64,000 bases of DNA from Lewinellaceae bacterium (GTDB lineage: Bacteria > Bacteroidota > Bacteroidia > Chitinophagales > Saprospiraceae). The stretch is taken from positions 310,001 to 374,000 of the forward strand of contig JACJYQ010000003.1 of NCBI GenBank assembly GCA_020636025.1, read 5' to 3'. This document shows positions 27,906 through 37,543 of this stretch, piece after piece. The notes under the pieces were generated by a model. It worked only from the letters and a program-made list of their open reading frames with translations, was not told the origin of the DNA and did not search any database. The first letter of the stretch is position 1. Each line of letters begins with the position of its first letter. The position numbers and the translations under genes are program-made.

Positions 27906-28766
27906 ATGGAACCAGCATTATTGAAACAGGTAAAAGCCCTGATCGCCAACAACGACCTGAAAGAAGCGCTTGATCTGCTGATCAGCAATGGCTACATGGA
28001 AGGCCAGGAGCGTCATAACACCATTTTGTTGTTGAGGAGTCGCCTGACCATGCTCCAGGAACAGGAACTCGCCGGCATGCTGGATTTTGACGAGGTAGCA
28101 CAACAGAAAGCCAAAATCGCCCACGCCCTGCTTCAGATCTGTGAAGAGAAACCTGAAGTTGAGGTTCCGGCACCGCCACCAGTGAGAGAAAGGGTAATTC
28201 CCAAAGGGGATCCGCCGATTCCCAAACCTCCTGCTTCATTTAGGAGGTACTTTCTTGTGGGCACCATCGCAATTCTGTCGGTATTTGTGCTGGTGTTTCT
28301 GGTTAGAAAGTTGGGCAAGAAAGCCGACAGACCCGCGCAAACGGAAGTGCAACGACTGCCAGATGGTAGCAACGATTCAAAAGAAAGCGGGCGAACCGAC
28401 CCGCAAATACTTGATTTCCCCAGAGTAAATACACAGGTAAATTTGGGAGATATGCGCTATACCATTAAAGGTGCCAGTGTGGAGAAATATTCCGGCGGAA
28501 CAGGCAAACTTACATTCACCCTGAACTTTGATTATGAATGCCGTACCAACCTCGGCAAATGCTCCCGGGAAAAGATCAGAATTTTGGCTGATGGCAAGGA
28601 AGGTGTGTTAGTAGGTACCCAAAATACCCCCGAATATGTGGCCAGTGGAAGGAACGGCAGTGATCAACTCCGTTTTATTGTGGATGCCGGAGCGAAGCTG
28701 TATTCCATCGAAATTAAAAAAGATGGAACGGGCCCCTGGAGGCGGAATTTCTATATTCTGAAATAA
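27906..28766 (+). CDS. EAD11-like effector-associated domain protein with one membrane segment
   Basis: 286 residues. Residues 1-82 form a helical domain with the pattern of effector-associated domain 11 (LKQVKALIANNDLKEALDLL, then NTILLLRSRL and FDEVAQQKAKIAHALLQI). EADs are death-like adaptor domains found with caspases, kinases and NTPases in bacterial conflict systems. A proline-rich linker leads to one transmembrane segment (about 115-133, FLVGTIAILSVFVLVFLV) and a beta-rich C-terminal domain (about 175-286) of unknown function. The stop is 9 bases from the stop of the convergent double-caspase gene, which supports a shared role. The EAD11 call is by eye. Confidence 0.72.
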   Translation: MEPALLKQVKALIANNDLKEALDLLISNGYMEGQERHNTILLLRSRLTMLQEQELAGMLDFDEVAQQKAKIAHALLQICEEKPEVEVPAPPPVRERVIPKGDPPIPKPPASFRRYFLVGTIAILSVFVLVFLVRKLGKKADRPAQTEVQRLPDGSNDSKESGRTDPQILDFPRVNTQVNLGDMRYTIKGASVEKYSGGTGKLTFTLNFDYECRTNLGKCSREKIRILADGKEGVLVGTQNTPEYVASGRNGSDQLRFIVDAGAKLYSIEIKKDGTGPWRRNFYILK

Positions 28767-28775
28767 AAACCCAAG

Positions 28776-30890
28776 TCAATCTTTCTTCAAAAAAATAAAA
28801 TTACTGCCAGGCTGATTCTGTTTGCCAAATGTGGTAGAAATGGGGGGAGGAGTGCAATTGCGGAAGTAAGGTTGAAAGGTTTCCTTGGTTAGGATCCCAT
28901 CTTCCGGAGGTGATTTTAAGGCTTCCAAAAGTTGATAGGCAAAGGGAGAATGTTGCCCTTTGTTGCCATCAGATACTGGCACATCCCTGCCGGAAGCCAC
29001 CAAAAGCCGGGTTTGTATGTCAAAAGTTTGTTTTACCCAGGCCGCTGAAATTTTACTTGAGAACCCAGCGGCTGCGGGCTTAACCCCCCTGTCTACGTTG
29101 GCAGCTACATCAAGGTTGAAGGTGCCGCTGTAGCAGGCATCCACCACCAGCATCACGTGTTTTATTTTCAGGTTGTCAAATTTGTTGTTCAGGTCTGCGG
29201 CCGACAAATAAGAGTCGTAAATTTCGTCGTTCGCTTTAGAGTCTGCCGCCACCCAGTGATACTGCCTGTATATCTCGTCGAGAACACCGTGACCGGAAAA
29301 GTAAATCAACAGGTGGTCATTGTTTTTTAGGTAGTTTTTATCATTAAAGCGGTCGGCATATTCCCGGAGCTTGAGCAGTATCTGGGTTTTGGTCGGGTTG
29401 AATAATGTATCAATTTCAAAACCATAATCTTTTGCCAGTACAGAAGCGACTTCGCGGGCATCAAAAACAGGATTGCTCAAATCGGGAATGTCGGGATCGT
29501 TGTACTGATCTATGCCGATAAACAAGCCGTAATAATGCACCGGTTCATCGAGACCAAATCGCGTGGCAGGAGCATGTTTGGAGTATACGAAAATGGTATC
29601 AACCGTTGTGCGGAATCCTCTTGTAGCGCTTACCTGGATCTCATTCATGCCCGATTTCAAGGGTACTTTAAAAGAATGGGACTCTGCCTCAAGTCTCCCG
29701 TGTTTTTCCTGGTTGATGTACAAATAGTCGATGGAATTACCGGCTTCAAGCTGAATTTCCAACGAATCGTCAGTAGTAACGAGGGCATGGGATTGTGGCA
29801 ATTCGGGGTACAGGACTATTAGCTGAGGCGCAGCATCGTCGAACCTATCCGGTTTTTCTTTTGTTTGCGACGGCGATTGTTTAACAACATTAATTGTGTC
29901 CCAATTATACGGATCAGGTGGCCCTGGTTGTCCGCCCCAGCCATTAGTTTGGTGTGTTTGCGACGAATCCCTGACAACATTATTGTTGTCAGGCGAATCA
30001 GGTGGCCCGTCCAAAGGGTTTGTATAAAAAATGGATTCTATGGATTCTAATTTGATTGAGTCAGTAATAAATGATAAGACTCTTGCCTGATTTCCAACCA
30101 GTACAGGCTTCTGGTTATCCAACCCAACAACCTCGCTGAATTGTTCTTCCAGGTATATCATTAATTCAAAAAGGGTAACTGCATTATCCCCGTCCATGTC
30201 TGCCATTCCTGCAAGACCAGTTATCAGAAAATAGGTGAATATGCCATGGATGCCTCCCCACTGCTCTTCACCTTGACTGAATTCGTATGGCTTACATGCA
30301 AGCATTTTTACCTCGCTGGAAAACGGCCTTGACAAATGTTCCACGATTGATTCCTGGCCAATAATCTCGGTTTCTGCCTCTCCGACCTCATGTTTTATGT
30401 CCAGGATTAATGTGGATAGTACAAGTTGAATCTCCAATGTGGAAATCACATCTTCAAGATCTTTAATGCTAAGGGCCCCAATCTTGTAATTGTCATGAGG
30501 GGTGTCGTAACAGAGAAGATAACCACGCTGATTTTCAGTCGTGGTATCAGCACCTCCATGTCCAGCGAAATAGAAAATAAATTTATCGCCTTTGTTGCTA
30601 TTACCAATTATTTCGTCAAGTTTACTGTAAATATTGCCAACAGTGGCAGACTGGTTGAGCAACAATTTAACATTGGATTTATCCAATTTGCCTCCTGCCG
30701 GCGATGTCAGATAATTGAAAAAGGCTGTTGCATCATTTTCGGTAAATTCTAAATCAGGAATGCCTGGATCCTTATAATCAGAAATACCAATGACAAGTGC
30801 ATAGGTTGTGGAAGAGTCTTGTTGGTTGGTCTGTCCAAAACTGTAAGACAGGCAACATATAAGCAGAAATGAAAGCAGGATTGTTCTCAT
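28776..30890 (-). CDS. Double caspase-like (peptidase C14) secreted protein, N-terminal copy inactive
   Basis: 704 residues with a signal peptide (MRTILLSFLLICCLSYSFGQ). Caspase-like domain 1 (about 28-275) has YALVIGISDY and AGHG (H111), but the position of the catalytic Cys reads DIKHE instead of DACxS (Lys166), so it should be dead. It includes a DxDGDxxVTLxE loop near 231-242. A low-complexity linker and an Ig-like domain (about 355-437) follow. Domain 2 (about 450-704) has SGHG (H534) and DACYSG (C586), an intact His-Cys dyad. It follows a TonB-like gene by 18 bases and faces the EAD11 gene. Bacterial caspases cleave after Arg/Lys or Asp; the target is unknown. Confidence 0.9.
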   Translation of the reverse strand: MRTILLSFLLICCLSYSFGQTNQQDSSTTYALVIGISDYKDPGIPDLEFTENDATAFFNYLTSPAGGKLDKSNVKLLLNQSATVGNIYSKLDEIIGNSNKGDKFIFYFAGHGGADTTTENQRGYLLCYDTPHDNYKIGALSIKDLEDVISTLEIQLVLSTLILDIKHEVGEAETEIIGQESIVEHLSRPFSSEVKMLACKPYEFSQGEEQWGGIHGIFTYFLITGLAGMADMDGDNAVTLFELMIYLEEQFSEVVGLDNQKPVLVGNQARVLSFITDSIKLESIESIFYTNPLDGPPDSPDNNNVVRDSSQTHQTNGWGGQPGPPDPYNWDTINVVKQSPSQTKEKPDRFDDAAPQLIVLYPELPQSHALVTTDDSLEIQLEAGNSIDYLYINQEKHGRLEAESHSFKVPLKSGMNEIQVSATRGFRTTVDTIFVYSKHAPATRFGLDEPVHYYGLFIGIDQYNDPDIPDLSNPVFDAREVASVLAKDYGFEIDTLFNPTKTQILLKLREYADRFNDKNYLKNNDHLLIYFSGHGVLDEIYRQYHWVAADSKANDEIYDSYLSAADLNNKFDNLKIKHVMLVVDACYSGTFNLDVAANVDRGVKPAAAGFSSKISAAWVKQTFDIQTRLLVASGRDVPVSDGNKGQHSPFAYQLLEALKSPPEDGILTKETFQPYFRNCTPPPISTTFGKQNQPGSNFIFLKKD

Positions 30891-30908
30891 GGAAAGAGTG
30901 GTTTTGGA

Positions 30909-31670
30909 TCAATTCCTCTGAATATCCAGCAGGTTCATGGCACAACTTTCCTGGTTGCCAACGGTGAGCACAAAATCCTGACTGGTCTTTACTCCATTGG
31001 TAAATGTTGCCGGGTTCCATGCAGGCATCTGGTTGATGGCTTGCAGCAGCAGGTTTTCTATCTGCTCATTTCCGCTGTTCAGGTACACCGATTTGAAAAC
31101 ATGGGCGTTTACAATTTGCCCCTTTTCATTTACTGTGAACTTTATAGCCGACAAGTCGAAACCCGTAAAACTTCCTGTAGGAATTTTATTCATGGCCGTT
31201 TCTTTCAGGTATTTACGCAAGGCTTCCTCGCCTCCGGCATACGACGCGGTCTGTTCCGGTTCTACAGAAAAGCTGAAATCATACTGTTTTACATCATTGT
31301 GCTGAAGGCTGTTCTCCGGGATATACTCAATGTTTACCAGTATTTCCGTACCAGGGTCTGCCGAGCTGATCAGACTTTTTTGCTCCTGTGTGAGCATTTC
31401 ATTATCGCCTACAGCTTTCTCCAAATTCCCCTGTCGACTGGCTATAACCTCGACACTTCTGTATGCCTTCACCCAGGATGTTTGAAAACGCTGGTCCAGA
31501 TCTGAAAGATTATTGGCACTTTGAAGTGTACTTTCTGTGGTATATGTATATGGATACACTTTGTGCACCTCAAATTCAGGTGTGCCTTGAAATTCCTGTG
31601 CCGACAGCACGCAGGAGAACGTCAGGGTAAAGAGCAGAGAGGCCGTCAATGTGTTCAGAACGTTTTTCAT
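30909..31670 (-). CDS. TonB C-terminal-domain-like secreted protein
   Basis: 253 residues from ATG 31670, chosen because a signal peptide follows (to VLSAQ) and the preceding 45 codons are unlikely protein. The C-terminal half (about 155-240) has features of TonB/energy-transducer-like domains: IKFTVNEKGQIVNAHVFKS, then ENLLLQAINQMPAWNPATF and VKTSQDFVLTV. The gene has no N-terminal membrane anchor like TonB itself, so an energy-coupling role is not implied; such modules also occur in periplasmic proteins. It is the first gene of a probable operon with the double caspase. Confidence 0.75.
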   Translation of the reverse strand: MKNVLNTLTASLLFTLTFSCVLSAQEFQGTPEFEVHKVYPYTYTTESTLQSANNLSDLDQRFQTSWVKAYRSVEVIASRQGNLEKAVGDNEMLTQEQKSLISSADPGTEILVNIEYIPENSLQHNDVKQYDFSFSVEPEQTASYAGGEEALRKYLKETAMNKIPTGSFTGFDLSAIKFTVNEKGQIVNAHVFKSVYLNSGNEQIENLLLQAINQMPAWNPATFTNGVKTSQDFVLTVGNQESCAMNLLDIQRN

Positions 31671-31975
31671 GTAAATCAGTATTTTAAGTAGTGTATTGTG
31701 GTGTGTTTGAAAGTGTATCCAATCCCAAACATACGGAAACATTTGTTGTATGCTGGAGATACCGGATGGACGAAATTCGACGCACCATAAACACACCGTT
31801 AGCATTTTATTAAAGATTCGCTTACAAATGGTTAACCCTGTGCTAAATTACCTTACCATCGCTTTGATTATTCGAGCAATTTCTTACATTTGTTTCCAAG
31901 TATGTTAGGGCTGGATATTACGTTTTATTCCATCCCGTTTTTAATCCTTTTTCTTAAACTATCCGCCATCGACCG
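31671..31975. other. Divergent intergenic region
   Basis: 305 bases between the TonB-like gene and the PorP/SprF-like gene. The right-hand side holds a good Bacteroidota promoter for the PorP gene, listed separately. The left-hand side should carry the promoter of the caspase operon, but no clear match was found. Confidence 0.5.
31863..31892 (+). promoter_or_regulatory. Bacteroidota-type promoter for the PorP/SprF-PKD operon
   Basis: TTTG at 31863-31866, 18 bases, then TACATTTG at 31885-31892. This matches the known Bacteroidota consensus TTTG-N19-TAnnTTTG closely. The start codon of the PorP-like gene is 84 bases downstream. Confidence 0.6.
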
Positions 31976-33052
31976 ATGTACAATCTCCCAGTATTGTGCG
32001 CCATCGTGTTAGTACCGTTGTCGCAACTCGGGGCTCAGTCCCCGTCATTTTCCCAATTCTATACACACCGTCCATCTCTGAATCCCGCCTATGTATCGGC
32101 TGGTTCCGGCTTGGAACTCAGTGCCGGCTATCGCCGACAGTGGGGGCAAATACAACATGGCCTAAACACCGGCTTCGCCGCTGCCTCCCTGCGTACTTGT
32201 GCACTACCACTTGGTTTTGGCGTGTATGTAAGTGATGTGCACGAAACCTATTTCAATTATCGTATTCAGGAAGCCGGACTTCAATTCGGTGGTTTCTTCG
32301 GTTCGTCCAAGCACTGGTCAGTACACGGAGCGCTACAGGCCGGGATGGGACAGCAACGGGTGGATTACGACAGACTCTTATTTACCGGTGACCTGGATCC
32401 CGTATTTGGTATTCAGGGTACGGCGCAGCCATATTATGAACAGGATGGCAGTCGTCTGGGCAGTTTTGATCTGGGTGCCGGAGCGGTGTTTCGAAGTAGT
32501 GCCAGGATTGGTCGGAGGGAATATCCCTATAGCCTGGGTGCGGTGCTACACCATGTGGGGGGGAGTGGCAATGTTTCCTTCGAGCAAGGGGATTACCGTC
32601 GCCCGATGCGCATTACACTCCACGGCGCCGCTACAGCGCCGGTATCGGGTCAATACCTGAGTAAATCAGTATTGTATCTGCACTTTTTAGGCCGTTTCGA
32701 GTGGGAATCTGTATTACAGCGCAGTACGGTGGGAGTGATCGCCCAATATGATGCCGCACATCTTGGCCTTTTGTACCAATACAACCAGGGACCCTTCAAT
32801 TTCAACAACACCCACGCTCTTACCATTTGCCTGGGTGCCGATTTCAAACTCGGTGACGCCGATTGCACCATTCAATACGGCTTCGACGGCGCCCTGAGCG
32901 GACTCGATCAAACAGCTTCGGGTGGGGCCCACGAACTCACGCTGAATTTCCGTTTCGACAAGACCTGTGTGTTCCAGTCGAGAAGCAGCAAGAACAAGGG
33001 CCGTACCAGCTGCTATCGCTTCGCCGGCAAAGGTTACCGCGGTTTTTATTAG
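31976..33052 (+). CDS. PorP/SprF-family type IX secretion membrane protein
   Basis: 358 residues with a signal peptide (to LGAQ) and the family opening SPSFSQFYTHRPSLNPAY, then GYRRQWG. The rest is strand-rich outer-membrane barrel sequence. PorP/SprF proteins help T9SS deliver cargo that carries a type B sorting domain and are typically encoded beside that cargo. The next gene, 159 bases downstream, has exactly such a domain, so this is likely its dedicated partner. The last about 20 residues (SSKNKGRTSCYRFAGKGYRGFY) are a short basic extension. Confidence 0.92.
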   Translation: MYNLPVLCAIVLVPLSQLGAQSPSFSQFYTHRPSLNPAYVSAGSGLELSAGYRRQWGQIQHGLNTGFAAASLRTCALPLGFGVYVSDVHETYFNYRIQEAGLQFGGFFGSSKHWSVHGALQAGMGQQRVDYDRLLFTGDLDPVFGIQGTAQPYYEQDGSRLGSFDLGAGAVFRSSARIGRREYPYSLGAVLHHVGGSGNVSFEQGDYRRPMRITLHGAATAPVSGQYLSKSVLYLHFLGRFEWESVLQRSTVGVIAQYDAAHLGLLYQYNQGPFNFNNTHALTICLGADFKLGDADCTIQYGFDGALSGLDQTASGGAHELTLNFRFDKTCVFQSRSSKNKGRTSCYRFAGKGYRGFY

Positions 33053-33211
33053 GCATTTTATCCAATTCCAATTTGTCCCAATCGATTTTGCTGTCAGAGA
33101 GCATTGGTTTGAGGTTCACGACTTTATCATCGAGAATTCAAATCACGCAAATCCCGGGAACCACCTGAATCATTGTACAGACAGTTTTTTAATCATGCTA
33201 AATTGTATACC

Positions 33212-36200
33212 ATGCGTTCCATAATCTCTTCTTTGCTTCCTTTTACCTTTTTAGCCCTATTCCTTTCCGTTCAATCGCTACAAGCCCAATGCGGACAAAA
33301 CAACTGGACGCTCAACAACGATTGCGGTGACATCCAGGCTTTTGGCGGACTGGCGCCAAACCAGCCCACCATTTTCTGTGTCGGAGAAATAGTGAATGTT
33401 GAAAATAATTCCAGTCCGGCCAGTGAAATTACCGCCACATACATTGACTGGGATGATGGCAACTGCGAATCATTCCAAGGCATGCCTTCCAGCTTTTCAC
33501 ATGTGTATGTGTTCCCTACCGATACTTGTTATAATGGCGGACAAATCACCTTTATGGTGCGTATGGGTGTAGAAAAAGACTGTGGTACCGACAAGAGTTT
33601 TAACTTCATCACCTTCCCGGTGGCCGTGCGTTTCAAACCCCTGGTGATTGTCACCGCTTCGGATATACTCACCTGCACCGGCTCGGAAATTGATTTCACA
33701 AGTTCGGTATGTGCAAACGGAACCTTGCAATATCAGTGGTTTATCGAGGGCGATACTTTTACCAGCAAAAATGTGCCAGATTATGTTTTTGACAATCCCG
33801 GCACCTACAATGTTTCGCTGGTGGTAACCAATTCCTGCGGACAAGGTGGACATACCATTGGAGTTGTGAGCTCGGGACCGGCCAGTGCGGCAGCATCGGC
33901 ATCTGTAAATGATGTGTGTGTGCAGGATACCGTTGTGTTTTACAACAGCTCGGCCAATGCCATATCGCAGACCTGGAACATTTCTCCAGGCTCGGGTTGG
34001 TCTTATGTGAATGGCACCAATAACCATTCTTTAGAGCCCGAACTGGTTTTCAACAGCCCGGGCGCCTATGTGGTACACCTGGCAGTTGATGGCTGTGGAG
34101 ATCCTGAATGGCAGGATACCATTTTCGTGCTGGAGCCACCCGGTCTCGATTTGCCGCAAATCCCCGATGCCTGTGATGTTGGGCCATTTGTATATTTCCC
34201 TGATGCGGTCATCAGCGGAAGTATGCCGGAGGTAATGTGGGAGTTTCAGGGTGGGTCGCCTGCTAGTGCAAGCGGATTGCAACCCGATTCAGTGATTTTT
34301 AGCGGGGTAGGGGAGTACGTAGTTAGCGCTTCGGTTACAGTTGCTGGATGTGGTACAGTAAGTCAGTCCGATACTTTTTCAATCATCAATCTGCCAACGG
34401 TTTCATTGCAACCAGTTGCTGATTTGTGCAACAGTGATGTACCCATTCAACTGGTGTCTGACCCGACTGGTGATGGTTGGTCAGGGCCGGGTGTGAGCAA
34501 ATCCGGCATGTTCTATCCCGGTCTTGTCCCCGATAGTTTATTAAATCAAAAAGTCCCAATTGTTTTTCAAACAGGAACTGGTGATTGCCTCGTGCGAGAT
34601 ACCTTGTTTATTCAGGTGAACGGCCAGGCAGTTGATGCCGGGCCCGACAAAGAGTTTTGCCTCGACGCAGGAGTTCAAGCTTTTTCAGCATCACCAGTCG
34701 GGGGAAGTTGGACAGGTACCGGTATAAGTGCCGACGGAAAATTTGACCCCTTGCAGGCTGGTGCCGGTCCCCACGAATTGGTGTATGCCGTATATGATCC
34801 TGTTAGTGATTGTGTAAGCACAGATACCATCATGGCTACTGTTCAGGCCCTGCCGGATGCCGCACTCGATGCTTTAGGAAATCTTTGTGTAGGCACTTCA
34901 ATTGACTTGGGAACTGTTTTTGCCGGCAGCGGAGGCAGCATATGTCATTGGGATTTTGGCGATGGCAGTAGTGCCGATATATGTGATCCAGAGCATACTT
35001 ATCAGACCATCGGCACATACACTTTAAGCCTGATGGTGGAAAACACAGCGGGATGTCGTGATACGGCCATCGGTATGATTGATATTGTCCCTCCGCCAAC
35101 AGCTGTGTTTACAACGGATCAAACGGCGGGTTGTGCTGATTTGAGTGTAAACATTGTGAATGAAAGTGGCATGAGCGGGGCCTTGTATATCTGGGACTTC
35201 GGCAATGGTCAGCAAGATACCATTGAGCAACCCGGGTTTATGGTATTTGGCACGGGTCAGCACGATACTACGTATACCATTGTATTACAAGCGACAAACA
35301 GCTGCGGTACGGCTACACAGGAGGAGGTGATCACCGTGCACCCGCGGCCTCAAGTGAATTTTGGTACCAATTTCAGCAATGGCTGTTCACCTATGGAGGT
35401 TGATTTCAACAACGTGAGTGTGGGTGAGCCCGATTTTTTTAACTGGTTTATAAATGGTATTCAAGTAGATACGGGCTTTCAGTTAGCTCAACAGATATTC
35501 TACGCCTTCAATCAGGATTCCACTTATTTTGTAAGCCTTGTGGCGGGTAATGAGTGCGGGATCGATACCATTACCCATCCGGTGCTTGTACACCCAAATC
35601 CGGTGAGCGCCTTTTTTAATACCGATCATCTGAGCGGGTGTCAACCGCTGACAGTGCAATTGATCGATTACAGCACCAACGGAACCAACATCAGCTGGAA
35701 TCTCGGCGACGGCAATCTGGCAACCGGTGATACGGTGGTACACGAATACACCCTGCCCGGTGATTACACCATTTATGAGTATGCCAACAATGGTTGTGGT
35801 TTTGATACCGCAAACGTGGTGATCACCGTATTACCGCAACCCGCAGTCTCTTTTGCACACGACGCTTATGGTTGCCAGGGTGATACTTTACAACTGGTCA
35901 ATACTTCCGTAAACCTGGCTGGAAGTATCTGGGACTTTGGCGATGGTTCGCATGATTCCACGCATACCTCTCCGGTACATGTGTATCCGAATATCGGTTT
36001 TTATACCATCACCCTGACCGGAACTTCGGTAACGAACGCTTGCACGGCATCAGTGAGCCACACCATCGAAGTAAAGCCCCTGCCGTCGCCCTCGGCGAGT
36101 GTGATCGACAGCTTTGGTTGTGAGCCTTTTGAACTGCACACACAAAATACAAGCAGCGGGACCAATTTTTATGTCTGGGATTTTGGCGATGGCTCTTTTT

Positions 36201-37384
36201 CCACAGAATATTCTCCGGTCCATATCTATGAAGAAGCAGGTGTTTACACCCTAACCATGGAAATGACGGATCTCTTCGGATGTCAGAACGCATGGGCTTT
36301 CGCTCCGGTGAATGTGTTTCCAAAGCCAACGGTTCAATTCAGCTATGACCAGGCCGAACTGTGTGTTACGCCGGCAGTCATTCAATTGCAAAACCAATCT
36401 GAAAATGCCGATAACTATCTCTGGAATTTTGGTCCGCTTGGTGGTTCACTTGTTACCAATCCGAGCATAACAGTTCCTACCCCGATGACCCTGAACGTGA
36501 CGCTTACTGCTGAAAATAACTACCATTGCATCGATTCCGTGATGAAGGAAATCAACGTGTACACCGAGCCTTTCCTTGATTTTAGCATTGCAGATTCCCG
36601 CGGCTGTAGTCCGCTGGCGGTACTGTTTGAAAATGCCTCATTCGGTGTGAATCAATATTCATGGGATTTTGGCGACGGTGGAAGTTCTCAAGAGGTGGAA
36701 CCTTTGCATGTTTTCCAGCAGGCGGGGATATATCCGGTAACGCTTTATGCCAATGCCGATTCCGTTTGTTTTGATACGTTGCGCTTTGACAATCTGGTAC
36801 AAGTGCTGCAAAGCCCGACGGCTAATTTCAGTTATGAGGAACTGACGGACACTACGATAAATCCGAACGGCATTATCCGCTTTTTCGACCTTTCTCTGAA
36901 CACCAATAAGTGGCGCTGGGATTTCGGCGATGGCGACAGCTCCAATTTGCGAAACCCGGTGCATCGTTTCGAGGAAAACGGACCCAAAACCGTCACCCTG
37001 ATCGTAACCAATGGGAGTGGGTGTCCGAATACGCTTTCCATGCAAATAACGCCTGAGTTATTTGGCAGCTTATACATTCCAAATGCCCTTTCACCCGATG
37101 CCGGAGATCCCGGTCACCGTTATTTTAAACCCATGGGCGCCGGTTTGCAGGAATTTGAAATATCTGTTTTCGCTTCCAATGGAGAACGCGTCTGGTATTC
37201 CGACAAACTGGATCGAGGCATGCCAGCCGAGTATTGGGATGGCACATTTAACGGAGAACCAGTACCTCAGGGATTGTATTGGTGGAAAGGCCGCGGCCGA
37301 TATGTAAATAACCGGATGTGGGAAGGGATGTCTTATGAGGGTAAGGCGCCGGTCAGGGAGGGGAAGGTAATGTTGTTGCGGTGA
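33212..37384 (+). CDS. Giant PKD-repeat surface protein with T9SS type B sorting domain
   Basis: 1390 residues from ATG 33212; the upstream 13 codons are not signal-like. The signal peptide ends QSLQAQ. The body is a chain of PKD and Ig-like domains, with repeated WDFGDG or WNLGDG cores near residues 579, 841, 906, 988, 1151 and 1235 and many Cys at domain starts. The last about 100 residues (LYIPNALSPDAG, then WYSDKLDRGMPAEYWDGTFN to KVMLLR) are the type B (gliding-motility) sorting domain. It is expected to be an adhesin-like surface protein carried by the upstream PorP/SprF protein. Its final 198 bp are duplicated at 38243. Confidence 0.94.
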   Translation: MRSIISSLLPFTFLALFLSVQSLQAQCGQNNWTLNNDCGDIQAFGGLAPNQPTIFCVGEIVNVENNSSPASEITATYIDWDDGNCESFQGMPSSFSHVYVFPTDTCYNGGQITFMVRMGVEKDCGTDKSFNFITFPVAVRFKPLVIVTASDILTCTGSEIDFTSSVCANGTLQYQWFIEGDTFTSKNVPDYVFDNPGTYNVSLVVTNSCGQGGHTIGVVSSGPASAAASASVNDVCVQDTVVFYNSSANAISQTWNISPGSGWSYVNGTNNHSLEPELVFNSPGAYVVHLAVDGCGDPEWQDTIFVLEPPGLDLPQIPDACDVGPFVYFPDAVISGSMPEVMWEFQGGSPASASGLQPDSVIFSGVGEYVVSASVTVAGCGTVSQSDTFSIINLPTVSLQPVADLCNSDVPIQLVSDPTGDGWSGPGVSKSGMFYPGLVPDSLLNQKVPIVFQTGTGDCLVRDTLFIQVNGQAVDAGPDKEFCLDAGVQAFSASPVGGSWTGTGISADGKFDPLQAGAGPHELVYAVYDPVSDCVSTDTIMATVQALPDAALDALGNLCVGTSIDLGTVFAGSGGSICHWDFGDGSSADICDPEHTYQTIGTYTLSLMVENTAGCRDTAIGMIDIVPPPTAVFTTDQTAGCADLSVNIVNESGMSGALYIWDFGNGQQDTIEQPGFMVFGTGQHDTTYTIVLQATNSCGTATQEEVITVHPRPQVNFGTNFSNGCSPMEVDFNNVSVGEPDFFNWFINGIQVDTGFQLAQQIFYAFNQDSTYFVSLVAGNECGIDTITHPVLVHPNPVSAFFNTDHLSGCQPLTVQLIDYSTNGTNISWNLGDGNLATGDTVVHEYTLPGDYTIYEYANNGCGFDTANVVITVLPQPAVSFAHDAYGCQGDTLQLVNTSVNLAGSIWDFGDGSHDSTHTSPVHVYPNIGFYTITLTGTSVTNACTASVSHTIEVKPLPSPSASVIDSFGCEPFELHTQNTSSGTNFYVWDFGDGSFSTEYSPVHIYEEAGVYTLTMEMTDLFGCQNAWAFAPVNVFPKPTVQFSYDQAELCVTPAVIQLQNQSENADNYLWNFGPLGGSLVTNPSITVPTPMTLNVTLTAENNYHCIDSVMKEINVYTEPFLDFSIADSRGCSPLAVLFENASFGVNQYSWDFGDGGSSQEVEPLHVFQQAGIYPVTLYANADSVCFDTLRFDNLVQVLQSPTANFSYEELTDTTINPNGIIRFFDLSLNTNKWRWDFGDGDSSNLRNPVHRFEENGPKTVTLIVTNGSGCPNTLSMQITPELFGSLYIPNALSPDAGDPGHRYFKPMGAGLQEFEISVFASNGERVWYSDKLDRGMPAEYWDGTFNGEPVPQGLYWWKGRGRYVNNRMWEGMSYEGKAPVREGKVMLLR

Positions 37385-37390
37385 GTTTGG
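37193..37390 (+). repeat. 198-bp direct repeat, left copy (end of the PKD gene sorting domain)
   Basis: The last 192 coding bases and six following bases of the PKD gene are repeated at 38243-38440 with six differences. Between the copies lies a Doc toxin-antitoxin module. The six differences are all synonymous in the reading frame. Confidence 0.93.
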
Positions 37391-37543
37391 TGAAGCAGTT
37401 TTATGACTGTTGACTCAGGTAAAAGTATGCGTTTCGTTTGTCGGCAGAGCCGACGCGGATTTCGCGGCACGTGGCATGAACCGCGCGCCAACTTCGGGTT
37501 ATAGCTTTGCATATAGATTTTTATCCGGAACTCCGACCAAATA

